Positions 1 through 10,476 of a stretch of DNA of 64,000 nt are shown here, in pieces (within the stretch, counting starts at the first letter, position 1; every line of letters starts with the position of its first letter). The DNA lies in the NCBI RefSeq assembly GCF_000224145.3, contig NW_004190387.2, positions 1 through 64,000 on the forward strand. Direction: 5' to 3'. A program made the translations under genes and the position numbers. The notes below the pieces were generated by a model that was given only the letters and a program-made list of their open reading frames with translations, was not told the DNA's origin and did not search any database. Source of the DNA: Ciona intestinalis (taxonomy: Eukaryota > Chordata > Ascidiacea > Phlebobranchia > Cionidae).

Positions 1-682
1 TGTTAAGTATTATGAAGCCTCAAAGGTTAGATAGGCTTCCAGTGTTAAGTATTATGAAGCCTCAATGGTTAGTTAGGCTCCCAGTGTTAAGTATTATGAA
101 GCCTCAATGGTTAGTTAGGCTCCCAGTGTTAAGTATTATGAAGCCTCAAAGGTTAGATAGGCTTCCAGTGTTAAGTATTATGAAGCCTCAATGGTTAGTT
201 AGGCTCCCAGTGTTAAGTATTATGAAGCCTCAAAGGTTAGATAGGCTCCCAGTGTTAAGTATTATGAAGCCTCAATGGTTAGTTAGGCTCCCAGTGTTAA
301 GTATTATGAAGCCTCAAAGGTTAGATAGGCTCTCAGTGTTAAGTATTATGAAGCCTCAATGGTTAGTTAGGCTTCCAGTGTTAAGTATTATGAAGCCTCA
401 ATGGTTAGTTAGGCTCCCAGTGTTAAGTATTATGAAGCCTCAATGGTTAGTTAGGCTCCCAGTGTTAAGTATTATGAAGCCTCAAAGGTTAGATAGGCTC
501 TCAGTGTTAAGTATTATGAAGCCTCAATGGTTAGTTAGGCTTCCAGTGTTAAGTATTATGAAGCCTCAATGGTTAGTTAGGCTCCCAGTGTTAAGTATTA
601 TGAAGCCTCAAAGGTTAGATAGGCTCCCAGTGTTAAGTATTATGAAGCCTCAATGGTTAGTAGGGTTACACAGTTAGTATTA
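1..682. repeat. 42-bp minisatellite array
   Basis: About sixteen head-to-tail copies of a 42-bp unit that contains the words tgttaagtat and tatgaagcct. Two main unit types alternate, one with caaaggttagatagg and one with caatggttagttagg. Because 42 is a multiple of three and the unit has no stop in one frame, the array gives an open frame of 221 codons made of a 14-residue repeat. No splice signal or non-repeat coding sequence adjoins it, so I read it as non-coding. The array is cut by the left window edge and decays after about 660. Confidence 0.9.
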
Positions 683-1030
683 TGAACACTCAATGGATCT
701 GTTAGGCTTCCAGTGTTCCGAATCATTGGCATTTTTTGCGAGAATGAAAAAATGACAAAAATTTAACACAAAACCGGAGCTCCGCGCAACGTAAAAATAA
801 AAGCAAAACCGTAACGTAAAAAAATAAAATAAAAGCAAAAAAGTAACGTAAAAAAATAAAATAAAAGCGAACGCGAGTAAAAAAGACAAAAATTACGTAA
901 AATCAGTAGCGAACGCAAAAAGATGCAAAAATGCCAATGATTGAGAATTAACATGTACATCCTGCATGCACAGACGTCCGACACCCCCATGCAAGCCTTT
1001 TACCCGCCGCAATGACAACCCCATTACAAG
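683..1030. other. AT-rich spacer with short degenerate repeats
   Basis: No gene seen. The stretch has several near-copies of a motif built from aacgtaaaaa and aataaaagc (about 790-910), a decayed local repeat. Confidence 0.5.
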
Positions 1031-1040
1031 GACCCCCAAC

Positions 1041-1244
1041 AAACAGACAACGGTAGACTTTATATATATTTATAATTTTTGTTTTCTTTTTAGAGAAATG
1101 CCCATACCAAACAGACAACGGTAGACTTTACATATATTTATAATTTGTATTTTCTTTTTAGAGAAACGCCCATACCAAACAGACAACGGTAGACTTTACA
1201 TATATTTATAATTTGTATTTTGTTTTAAGAGAAATGCCCATACC
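1041..1244. repeat. 68-bp tandem repeat, three copies
   Basis: Three adjacent copies begin at 1041, 1109 and 1177, each opening with aaacagacaacggtagac and closing with a tagagaaatgcccatacc-like end. They differ by few bases, so the array is recent. Confidence 0.85.
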
Positions 1245-1543
1245 ATGGATTTTTCAGAATAAAAAAGTTCACTTCGTGTATGCTGTATGGTGTATGGTGT
1301 ATGTGTGTATCAATACATACAATAAAACCACAATCCCCCAACACCACCATACCCCACCCCATACAATAGTCACAGCAACACAGCATTCTCTAAGGGCCAA
1401 ATAATAGTAAACATTAAAGGTTTTATTTCGCCGCCGCAAACCGTCGCAATTCGCAATAACTAGTTGTTCACGAAGTGGGGGGAAACTGCATAAGAACGGA
1501 TTTGGGAGCTAACTATATCTTGCTTTAACGCAAGATTGATCGA

Positions 1544-1755
1544 ACCGAGTGATCTTAGGAATCACTCTATCCGCCGCAACAGCGTCGAGTTTGCGTCGCA
1601 TATTCGCGCTGGTTGTCGATTCAAAAAAGGAATGACAACTTAAAACTGACTCCTGAAAAAAATAAAAATTGGTTACTGTTTTTAGGGGGACCTAACAGGG
1701 GGCTAACATTTTTGTATTTTTGATCCCTACCCTAGTCGCAGGTTTGGCGCCTAAT
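1544..1755. repeat. 212-bp segment, copy A of a near-identical pair
   Basis: Matches 2322-2533 almost base for base, both running from accgagtgatc to ggcgcctaat. After that the two copies diverge completely. Copy B starts directly after a 50-N gap, so the pair may be two alleles of one locus placed in series and not a true duplication. Confidence 0.85.
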
Positions 1756-1906
1756 GGGGTGATTCTCTCTGTGTGCACTTATCGCTAGATGGCGTAACAG
1801 ATCAGTCTAAATTTTTCGTGCTGTCTGCGGCTGTGCTACATCAACGCGGTGAAAGAGAATATTTTACAGTTTGTTCAGAACAGGTTTTAAGAATTTAATT
1901 ATTATA

Positions 1907-2114
1907 ATGCCGACCAACTGTTGTGTCCCTAAATGCGGAAGTAGAATTGGCGGACATACATTTCCTCTTAACACAGAACTCCGAAATGTATGGATCCAAG
2001 CAATTAAAAGGGCCGCCAAGAAGGCAACAGACACGGATTAGTATCCTACAGAGAATGATGTTGTCTGTTTTCATCACTTTATTAAAACTGATTATAAGCC
2101 AAAGTTGTGCGATG
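1907..2114 (+). pseudogene. THAP-domain exon with premature stop
   Basis: From the ATG at 1907 the frame opens MPTNCCVPKCG, followed by FPLN and a tryptophan about 17 residues further on. After the stop the same frame gives CFHHF. Together these give the C-x4-C, conserved FPL and W, and C-x2-H pattern of a THAP zinc finger (about 65 residues), a DNA-binding domain shared by P-element-type transposases and genes derived from them. A TAG at 2039-2041 interrupts the frame at codon 45, after which the same frame resumes and reaches a gtaagt donor at 2115. The frame is otherwise intact, so this is either a recently dead gene or transposon, or a base error. No second exon is visible before the N gap at 2270. 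Confidence 0.7.
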
Positions 2115-2269
2115 GTAAGTGCTGTGATATTAGTTACTATACCTAATGTTAATTTGTTTTCTAACTTTTCTCGCTAATAATAGCCTTAATAGGTACTGCA
2201 TTGTTTAAATATTTGTTTTTAAAGTTTGATTGACAGAAACTATAATCAATAACTGTCTTTCAGCAATGA

Positions 2270-2319
2270 NNNNNNNNNNNNNNNNNNNNNNNNNNNNNNN
2301 NNNNNNNNNNNNNNNNNNN
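2270..2319. other. 50-N assembly gap
   Basis: Exactly 50 N. The sequence to its right repeats 1544-1755. Confidence 0.95.
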
Positions 2320-2321
2320 CG

Positions 2322-2533
2322 ACCGAGTGATCTTAGGAATCACTCTATCCGCCGCAACAGCGTCGAGTTTGCGTCGCATATTCGCGCTGGTTGTCGATTC
2401 AAAAAAGGAATGACAACTTAAAACTGACTCCTGAAAAAAATAAAAATTGGTTACTGTTTTTAGGGGGACCTAACAGGGGGCTAACATTTTTGTATTTTTG
2501 ATCCCTACCCTAGTCGCGGGTTTGGCGCCTAAT
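2322..2533. repeat. 212-bp segment, copy B
   Basis: Partner of 1544-1755. It is followed by sequence absent from copy A. Confidence 0.85.
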
Positions 2534-3067
2534 TGTTTTGCAGTTGGAACCCACCAGCTTTCACTGACCGGACTTTTAACCAACCGGCGTGTTGGAACAT
2601 GGTTTTCGCAAACTGGGCACTGCTTGTTTGGCCTGTGTGCAATGACACGTGTTGTGTCGGCCGCGGATGCAAGTGTCCCAGTTCTGTCTAACTTAAACTT
2701 CCTAACAGCGATCCCTAGTTATAGCGATGTCACTTCTATCTATCTGATGCCGACTGTCCGGCCTTGCTGATAAGTGACACCAGGAGTATGGGTTAAAGTT
2801 GGGGAAATCTGACCTGCGCGCACCGTTCTTATGCAGGTTGTTTACACACACACACACATGGAGAAATAAAACCCAAGATTCCCAACCACGTTACATTACT
2901 AACGTGTACAAAGGTGGACTTTAATCATTTGATCTCCGTATACTTCCCCACACCACACACAGTGTACCACATAAACATCCAATTTTAAACAAGCATTCAA
3001 TAAGTATAAGGGACTTTTTATGCTACAGCTCACATAAGTTAGTATTTACATCGACTAAGAATAAATC
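2534..3067. other. Spacer with short CA run
   Basis: A 91-codon plus-strand frame (2498-2770) spans the end of copy B and has no recognisable domain or splice context. A short (CA)n run lies near 2840-2858. I see nothing else. Confidence 0.4.
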
Positions 3068-3480
3068 TTAGTCTGAGTATGCTATGGCTCCATCTTCGTT
3101 CTTGAGCTTTCGTTTCGTCTTGGTCCCATATCTTATAGAAGTAATAAAACGGCATTAAATTCAGTGCTTAATTTTCAATTTCGTATTTAGAAGAATAAAA
3201 ACAAAGTACGTTTCTCTATCATAAGAACTTCAACGGGTCAAAACTTGTACATTTCTTTAATCACTTAATAAAATGCAAGATTTGTTTAGTATTGTTGAGT
3301 TTAGTGTAAACCACGGCCTACTAGAAAAAGTATGTAAACCGTTTGTAAACGAAGGTAATGTTTTTATTGTTTAATACTGTAAACGTCTGTTTTAACTTGC
3401 TACAACGAATGTGCAAGTGCTAACCCGACACGTCGTTTACTTTTAAATCTTTTTACATTTTGATTTTTTAACTTAAGATA

Positions 3481-3677
3481 TATAGTAGGGTGGGGGAAGA
3501 TGGGACACCTATAGCACATAATATCCAAATATCTTGATCGTGTTTTATAAAATTAACAACCGTCTATGGGAGTCGTCAGGATACGGTTTCATAATTCCTT
3601 GAATTTTTTTCGTTTACTACTAAATGCGACAAGAGAATAGAATAAAAAGGTGTCCCATCTCCCCCCATTCTACTATA
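3481..3677. mobile_element. ~195-bp inverted-repeat element (MITE-like)
   Basis: Best example of the commonest repeat here. It opens tatagtagggtgggggaaga and closes with the reverse complement, around catcttccccc / tactata, giving roughly 30-bp terminal inverted repeats bounded by TA. The interior carries cctgatcgtgtttta, a segment near caacggtctatgggagtcgt, and ttgtttactac. No coding capacity. This fits a Tc1/mariner-type non-autonomous element with TA targets. Ciona is known to carry short MITEs, but I cannot confirm which named family this is. Confidence 0.75.
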
Positions 3678-3976
3678 AGTTAACCCAGTAAAACAACATA
3701 GATATAGCTTACCTTCGCCTTTTCTTCCTCCGGCGGTTCTTTCGTTTTGCGTAATATTCTTAATCATTATTTGCTCATAGAACCAGCTGAGTGACGTCAT
3801 TTATGGTGTGACGTCATATCTGAGGGTAAAAATAAATTTAACATATATTGAAAAGATTTAACTATGGTATGAATGGGTCTTATTTGTCCTCACTTAGCGG
3901 GGTCGCGATAACGACAGTAGTTATAGCACGTGTACCGTTCTAAATACATAGTTATCAGCTTACGAGTTACCACGTA

Positions 3977-4143
3977 TGTGATTTAATTTTATTAAAACAG
4001 TGCTGAAAATTCTCTTTAAACCCAGCGCGAACAAACGACAATGATTGCAACAGTTATTGATGTGATTTAATTTTATTAAAACAGTGCTGAAAATTCTCTT
4101 TAAACCCAGCGCGAACAAACGACAATGATTGCAACAGTTATTG
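3977..4143. repeat. 84-bp tandem duplication, two copies
   Basis: 3977-4060 is repeated at 4061-4143, both starting tgtgatttaattttat and ending near gcaacagttattg, nearly identical. A recent local duplication. Confidence 0.85.
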
Positions 4144-4300
4144 GAGTTCAGTGGTCATTAAACTTACCAAAATATTATCAGCGGTTCATGGAGACAGCTT
4201 GTGCCAATATACTTGTATATAGCGGAGTAGATGGCGTAGTGTCGGCATCTGAAATGTTAAAGAATTAGTTTAAATATAAAATCACGATCATGTTAGTTTG

Positions 4301-4505
4301 TATAGTACTAGGAGGTAAGGTGATACTGTTAGCACCTAACTTCTAAATATCCCGATCGTGTTTTAGTGTTTTAAACATTCAAGAACGGTATATGGGAGTT
4401 GTGAGGATACAGTTTTATTATTTTTCGGGATGCTCTTAGTTTACTGTCAAAATGAGACAAAAAAGGCCTAAAAAGGTGTCCCATTCCTCCCACCCTTCTA
4501 TATAT
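4301..4505. mobile_element. Degenerate MITE-like copy
   Basis: Same family as 3481-3677 with diverged left end (ggaggtaagg) and right end cacccttctatata. Confidence 0.55.
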
Positions 4506-4737
4506 GCGCGAACCTGCATTACTTAAACAGTCAAATATGGCTAAGGGGACGACAGACAGCAACATTGACAAAGTAAAAATTGAGTTCATTTCATATTCTA
4601 TACTTAAACCGCAGCTATAAGTAACTTACCCACATAACGTGGATCACATGCGTTGGTTCTATTGAGCATTTCAAGATGACCCGACTTCGAACACAAGTCT
4701 GCAAATAGTAAATCTGGGGTTAATATAATTTAGTATT

Positions 4738-4870
4738 TAATACGGTAGGGGGGAGATGGAGAATTATAAAACCATATTCTCACGACTCCCATAGACCGTT
4801 ACTTATTGTTTAACACGATGGGGATATTTGGGTATTATGTGATAAAGGTATCTTCCCTCACCCTACTATA
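4738..4870. mobile_element. Internally deleted MITE-like copy
   Basis: Both ends are present but about 60 bp of interior is missing. Confidence 0.55.
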
Positions 4871-5078
4871 TATATATGTTCACCACCGGGCCGAAGCATA
4901 ATATAGACACGCAAAAATTATGGGTTTTAATATATATTTGCACTTACCGGTTCTGCAGGTCAACTGTGCAGTAACGGACTTGTAGATACGTCGTTTCGGA
5001 GTTAATATATCTGTCTCCTTGTATATTGGATTGCTGTAAAAATAAACAATATAAAACTTCTGTTTGTGGTACAAAATT

Positions 5079-5292
5079 TAGTAGGGGTGGGGGCAGATTG
5101 GACACCTTTAGAACAGAATATCTAAATATCCTGATCGTGTTTTAAACAATTAACAACTATCTATGGGAGTTCTGATCGAGGGTACGGTCTTCTAATTTTT
5201 AATAATTATTGTATTTTTAATGATTATTGTTTAGTAACAAATGAAATAAAACCATAGAATGAAAAAGTGTCTCATCTTCCCCGCCCTACTTA
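5079..5292. mobile_element. MITE-like copy
   Basis: Full-length relative of 3481-3677; a short local duplication around taatgattattg lengthens its interior. Confidence 0.65.
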
Positions 5293-5957
5293 TGTTACCA
5301 ACTTTTGCTTTAGTGACGAGTCAAATATAACGAACCAACATTTTAAAAGTACAGCAATTACTCGCTCGGTTTACAACCGACCAAATTTACAACTCGGTTC
5401 TATAGTAAAGATACAAACTCACTTTTAACGTTGCCAATCCAACGCTGCATCGGCGGCTGTCACTCAAGGCATCTTCATTCGTGAGCGAGATAACATTGAT
5501 GTGATTTGAACACAAGACTTCGGTCTGTATTACTTCCGTGTAGATTCAAATAATTCAAATATTTCAAACAATTGTTTTTAAACGGTCAGCTGTAAAGTAC
5601 AATTTAATTGTTAAATATAAGTGCCCTATATAGCTCATATAATGAATAATAGTAAAACAAAGCCCTGAACATAACCTATGTGTCCTCACTTAACTACATT
5701 ATAACTTCCAACTGCTTTACAAACGTGGCAAACATAAATGAACAGGTCACAGCCCAAACTCACATGAGCAAAACCGAAAACGTGTTGATCACGTGGAAAA
5801 CTGGGAGCTGATTGGTTGATTGGTAGAAGCAACGTTGAGAATTCCCGACGCAACACACAAAATTGTTAACGCGCAAATTACAAGCGCCCAGTGCTGCCTT
5901 TTTAAATAATGAGTTTGGAATTTTTGCAATAGGCTTTGATAAGCCATAGCTTAACAT

Positions 5958-7617
5958 CAGGTAACACTGAAATCTATTTATAGTAACAGCGAATTGTGAA
6001 AATTACGGCAATCTTTGTTTTTTGCTGGAATTTCTGCGATTTGTGTGAACACGTAGTAAACAATCAAGTCACAGTATATTCGAACTGTAGTTATTCGCTT
6101 AGCCTTATAGACTATAAGTTGCACAAATATACTTTTACTTAACATGTAAACTTATTAATATTGCATAGAAGGTCATGAACTTTGTGTTAATTTATATTTC
6201 TTATTACTTTGATACGTCATAATGCGCTTTAATATTACATTTCCCTAACATAATAACGGTCACTACATCTGTATATATTAGAGTGGGGGAAGATGGGACA
6301 ACTTTTCATTCTATTTCTCGCCCAAATTGGTAGTAAACAAAGAACATTCGAAGAATTAGAGATCCATATCTTCAAAACTTTAATAAACCGTTGTTGATTT
6401 TTAAAAACACGATCAGGATATTTGTATGCTATGTGCTAAAAGTGTCCCTTCTTCCCCCATCCTACTATATATACGCTTATAGACTGTAAAGCCCAAACAT
6501 ACCTAAAGTGCATCATACTATTAACATGGTTAACACAACGTTTGTCAGGTTACTGTAGGCGAAATAATACTGTGGGGTAAGATGGAATACCGGTCCCATA
6601 ATTTCCTGATCTTGTTTCAAACAATTAACAACGATCTATAGAAGTCGTGAAGATATTAATTTATAATGCTGTTTTAGAGTCGCGAGCTGAAAATCTAAAA
6701 TAATGGCTTCGGCAGGCAATAGACTAAGTCGTTAACCCGTTATATTCCAACCCAGGTGGTAGTACATAGATTGTCTAAATTGTCAGCTATGCAGAAAAAT
6801 TAATCACCTACAAAGCTACATACATGGCAACTCGTAAGCGGGCACGAGGTGTAGGAATTTTTTTTTATTATTATTATTTTAAAAAGGCGCAACAAGCACA
6901 GTTGGTTTAAAATACACAGCAGCAAATAGAAAATACGATGTATAATTGACTTAAAAATTTACTCCATTTTAATTTTGCTTTCTGCTATTATCCATTCTTC
7001 GTTTTTCATTCTGTTTACATCATTTAGGGACATGTGCAATCTAGGTTCAAAGCACGAGGTGTATGAAACAAATCACCCGTGTTATAACGGCAGGCCTTGC
7101 GCCACCATGCGGGGATAAAAAGTGACATTTATTCAACACATCATGAAATACAAGTTAATATGTAGATTTTTTATTTACATTTCAACGCAATATAACAAAT
7201 CAAATGCCAAACAACTATTGCACAAAATCACATAATACGATATAGGTTTTTTGTTAAAAAATGTATTTGTTTTTCACGTGTAACATAGAAAACAAGTTGT
7301 GTGATTTTCAATTTTGGTTGTAAAACAATAACACATTCTGAAATATAACTTAAGAATTTATAACATGTCTAGAAATTAAGAGGGAAATAGGACGGTTCTA
7401 AAAGATTTTCTAACTGTGCCATTGATTTAAGACTTTTTATGAGAGATTAAATAAAAGAACACATAATTCATTATTGCTTGTGAGTTTGGAAATTCAAACT
7501 TACTAAATAATAATTTTATGAAATTAATTCCTAAATTATTTACTAATAATTCAATTTCAGTTACCAATTAATACTAAAATGTGTTTTATAAATACCTTCC
7601 AAAAAAAAAAAAATTAT
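5958..7617. other. Intergenic region, repeats only
   Basis: Holds the element at 6276-6471, a decayed relative near 6570-6700, and SINE fragments near 6720-6850 and 7030-7130. No coding exon was recognised. Confidence 0.5.
6276..6471. mobile_element. MITE-like copy, inverted relative to 3481
   Basis: The interior is in the opposite order to 3481-3677: the ttcattctatttctcg side comes first and the cacgatcaggata side last. Confidence 0.65.
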
Positions 7618-9106
7618 TTAACTATTCTTGCTTGTGTTAGAATTGTTTTTATTATTTATATACTCGAGTGATTCAGTAACTAATCGAAGGTCACTCTCAA
7701 TACTCAATGCCCAGTTCTCCACATCGCCGATTTCCTGGAAACAAATAAATGATTTTACGTTAAGATTTTGTGAATGTAATTTATTTATCCTCGAAAATTG
7801 TCAGCCATACGGAAAATAAACAATATAAATGTTGGTCACAAGTTTGGTAAGTGTTTAATAAGTATATATAACAAAGACTTTAATGGTAAGTGGTAACTTA
7901 TAAGCGTCATTTATAAAAAAAAGCAGTTGTTTAATTCAAATTTTTGGCAAATTATAGCCATGTCTGCCACTCAAGCCACTATTTTGTTGGTTCCATATTA
8001 AAAACTACTGTACTAGTTCTATATTGCTTATTCTATATTGCTATACTAGTTCTATATTGCTTATTTGGCTTCAAAAGTCACACGTTTAACTGAAGCTCTT
8101 TCCCACACCTTTCATAGTGTTTTAAGTACTATTGTTTTGCTGTTGATTTCCTTCTTTTCGTTGTTTAAACATGATCTTCGCTATCTTTTCCAGGATATAA
8201 ATAAAACATTATGCAATGTTAAATGTTACCTTCAAAGCATTATGAAATGAGTTTAGTTCCGATGCCCATTGTGTGGTCAGTTTATTAAACCTGGATGTTT
8301 GGACTTCAAGTTGTTTCATCTCGTTATCAAGTTGACATTGATTTACATAAGCAGCAGATACTCTGGGATAAAAAAGAAAATAATAAATCCACTAATTAAA
8401 TTTTATACAATAATAGTTGAAAGCATAATAATGCATTTATTATAATATACAACACAAAAGGCCAACAAAATTTATAATAAATTGGAATATAAAATATAGT
8501 ACAAGTAAACCACTAAATAATTTCCTAATATAACGGAAAGTAATGCATGTCAAATGAATACATGCTTGGAAAAATTGCCAGAAATAATGCAGTTTTTGGT
8601 TTTAAAAGTAATTATAGGCTATTGATAATTAATATTGCAGCGCTAAGCCGCAAATATAACATGCATTGAAGCAAAACACGAACTAGTTGTGTTGTGTGGA
8701 AACCAACAAAACGTTCCACATACTTCTAATAGAGCTTTAGCAGACAACATAGGGGGAGATTTTTCATTAGGGTGCTAGTGAAGAATCCCTCCCCCGGGGA
8801 GTCCCCCCCCCCCCCCTTATTTGCTAACCACTAACCCCTATAACCACTAACCCCCTAACCTAGGGGTTAGTGGTTAGCAAATAACGTGGGGGGGAGATTC
8901 TTTACTAGCACCGATTTTTCATTAGAACCAGAAGTTACTGTATCAACCTTTTAAGTGATCATATTTTCAAACCTTGAATTAATTGAAGCCATAATTCCTT
9001 CGTTAAATTTGTACAAAGACGATACGGCTTCTTGTCTTCGTTTTTCTTGAGCATCCTTTAAATGACGTTGTTTAACACGGTGATCTTTAAGCATTGAAGA
9101 AAGCAT
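7618..9106 (-). CDS. BLOC1S1: BLOC-1 subunit 1 (GCN5L1-like), complete
   Basis: Three coding exons, 8973-9106, 8230-8362 and 7618-7734, join in phase to 127 residues plus stop, close to the usual ~125. BLOC1S1 is a small helical subunit shared by BLOC-1 and BORC, which act in lysosome-related organelle formation and lysosome positioning; it has also been linked to mitochondrial protein acetylation. The family signature is clear: MLSSMLKDH..KQ at the start, AYVNQCQLDNEMKQLEVQ in the middle, and EIGDVENWALSIESDL before a divergent Asn-rich tail. The whole chain looks like alpha-helix or coiled coil, with no signal peptide. The ATG at 9106 matches the family start. Splice sites: donors gtttga and gtaaca,ac acceptors after ttatcccag and gtttccag. 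Intron 1 contains the fold-back element at 8771-8912. Confidence 0.93.
8758..8925. mobile_element. Fold-back element with 13-bp flanking direct repeats
   Basis: The 142-bp element at 8771-8912 starts ggtgctagtgaagaatcc and ends with its near-complement (ttctttactagcacc). Its arms continue with ttatttgctaaccactaacc and the exact complement, so most of it can fold into one hairpin. The 13-mer gatttttcattag lies directly on both sides (8758-8770 and 8913-8925). A run of 14 C interrupts the left arm. Related ends occur near 17046-17155 and 37975-38095. Confidence 0.8.
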
Positions 9107-10476
9107 TTTGTGCAATTTTACATTCACAAGCGCACAAAAATAATGAGGTTCGTAAATTTGGCAATAAGAGTTTAATTTTAAATAACTTTATTATCCCGGA
9201 CTTTCCCTGTTTCGATACTGTTAAGATTTAACATAAACATCAAATAGTTTAAAATTAAAGGACGTTTATATTTAAGTAGAAACAACGTAAAACAATGAAG
9301 CACTAATACTAAACGAACCAGTCAACACATGGGGGAATGTAAAAACTAAAAATGATCACCCAATCTTACTACTGGACATTTAAGAAATATGACTGCGTAG
9401 ACATAAAAATGTGTTTATGGCGTTCTGTTCCAACAAAGACAAACCACCAAAATATTAGTTAAAGGCTCAACTTTTTTAAGCAGTTTCAAGAGTTAATTCC
9501 ATTCTACGGAAATTTGTCTATGCAAATTATTTTTTTTTAGCTTCTTACTGCTTTCCACCATTTTCTGGTATATTATCGTACCTTAATCTAGTTGTACAAT
9601 GTTTTTGTGTAAACGACGGATATTTATCATATTTTTTTACAACAAAATAATGATGAACATTTTATATTTAGCTCTGCGAAAACAATAATGAAGATCAAAT
9701 TAATAAAAAATGAAGAGAAGGGAATTAAAATTCACAGTTATTAAAACACGCTTTAGATAAATAGTGCGGGAAAGCGAGTGTATTTTTAAAGCGTGTTATA
9801 CGATAGAGGCTTGTATCGCTGCAATTGGGTTTAAAAGCCACTGTTTTCCTCACTTTTTATCCATAGCGTGTTTTAAATACTGTCGTTTTGCGGTATGAAC
9901 TCAAACACAATTGAAATAGACCAAAAAAATTGATAGAAACCATTACAAGAAAAGGAATTTCATTAACAGAAATATTGAGAATGTTATTTACAATAAAGCA
10001 TATTTACATTTCTAACATTTGATCAATATATTTATATTCTACACATTTACAATATTTGCACTTTTAACATATTTATAAAAAAATATAAAAGGTATTCAGA
10101 CACATATATAAAAGAAACAAGATTGCGCTGTTTTATAACAATGATCATGTTGAACTAAAATATTCACAAAATATAGACAGTCTTCTACTACTAAGTATTA
10201 GGCTAAAAAATCCCATGTAGGCTTAATTAGAAAACATACTCATCATTTAGCTGCAAAAGGAAAAATTTTAAAAAAGTTACAGTTTATTTAAAAACATATT
10301 CTAATTTATTATTTAAAAAAAATCAGAAATAGTTACACTATCTTCATTAAAAATCATGTACAGTATTGAACCTTATTTAATACAATGAACTAAAGAAAAA
10401 CTTGTACAAAAAATTATGATAAATTAACATTGAAAACTATACAATACGGTGCGTATCAACAGCAATAAAAAAACGA
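9107..10476. other. Spacer between BLOC1S1 and IAP 3' end
   Basis: Very AT-rich. No coding exon recognised. The part right of about 10000 probably holds the IAP 3' untranslated region, with several tttatt words (polyadenylation-signal complements) near 10290-10380. Confidence 0.45.

Larger units (their letters stand above)
3068..5957 (-). other. Unresolved candidate multi-exon gene
   Basis: Seven minus-strand segments have splice-like borders: 5764-5957 (ATG, Lys-rich N-terminus, gtgagt donor), 5423-5524, 4948-5033, 4630-4698, 4168-4248, 3713-3786 and a last one ending at a stop (3068-3131 or 3082-3131 depending on frame). Two partial chains keep phase: 5764-5957 / 4948-5033 / 4630-4698 (then a stop inside 4168-4248), and 4168-4248 / 3713-3786 / 3082-3131. 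I could not join all segments in one frame. The 4948-5033 plus 4630-4698 reading gives CRT..CSKSGHLEML, which weakly recalls the first strands of an FGF core, but the rest does not fit FGF spacing. It may be a diverged gene, a decayed gene, or chance open frames between splice-like sites. Confidence 0.25.

Noticed and set aside
12..677. 221-codon open frame as a repetitive protein gene
   Set aside because: It is only the 42-bp minisatellite read in its open frame, with no non-repeat coding sequence or splice context.
2498..2770. 90-codon plus-strand frame after copy B
   Set aside because: Starts inside the duplicated segment and matches no family I know.
4948..5033. Firm call of an FGF gene
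   Set aside because: Only a few residues recall the FGF core, and downstream segments do not keep frame or spacing.
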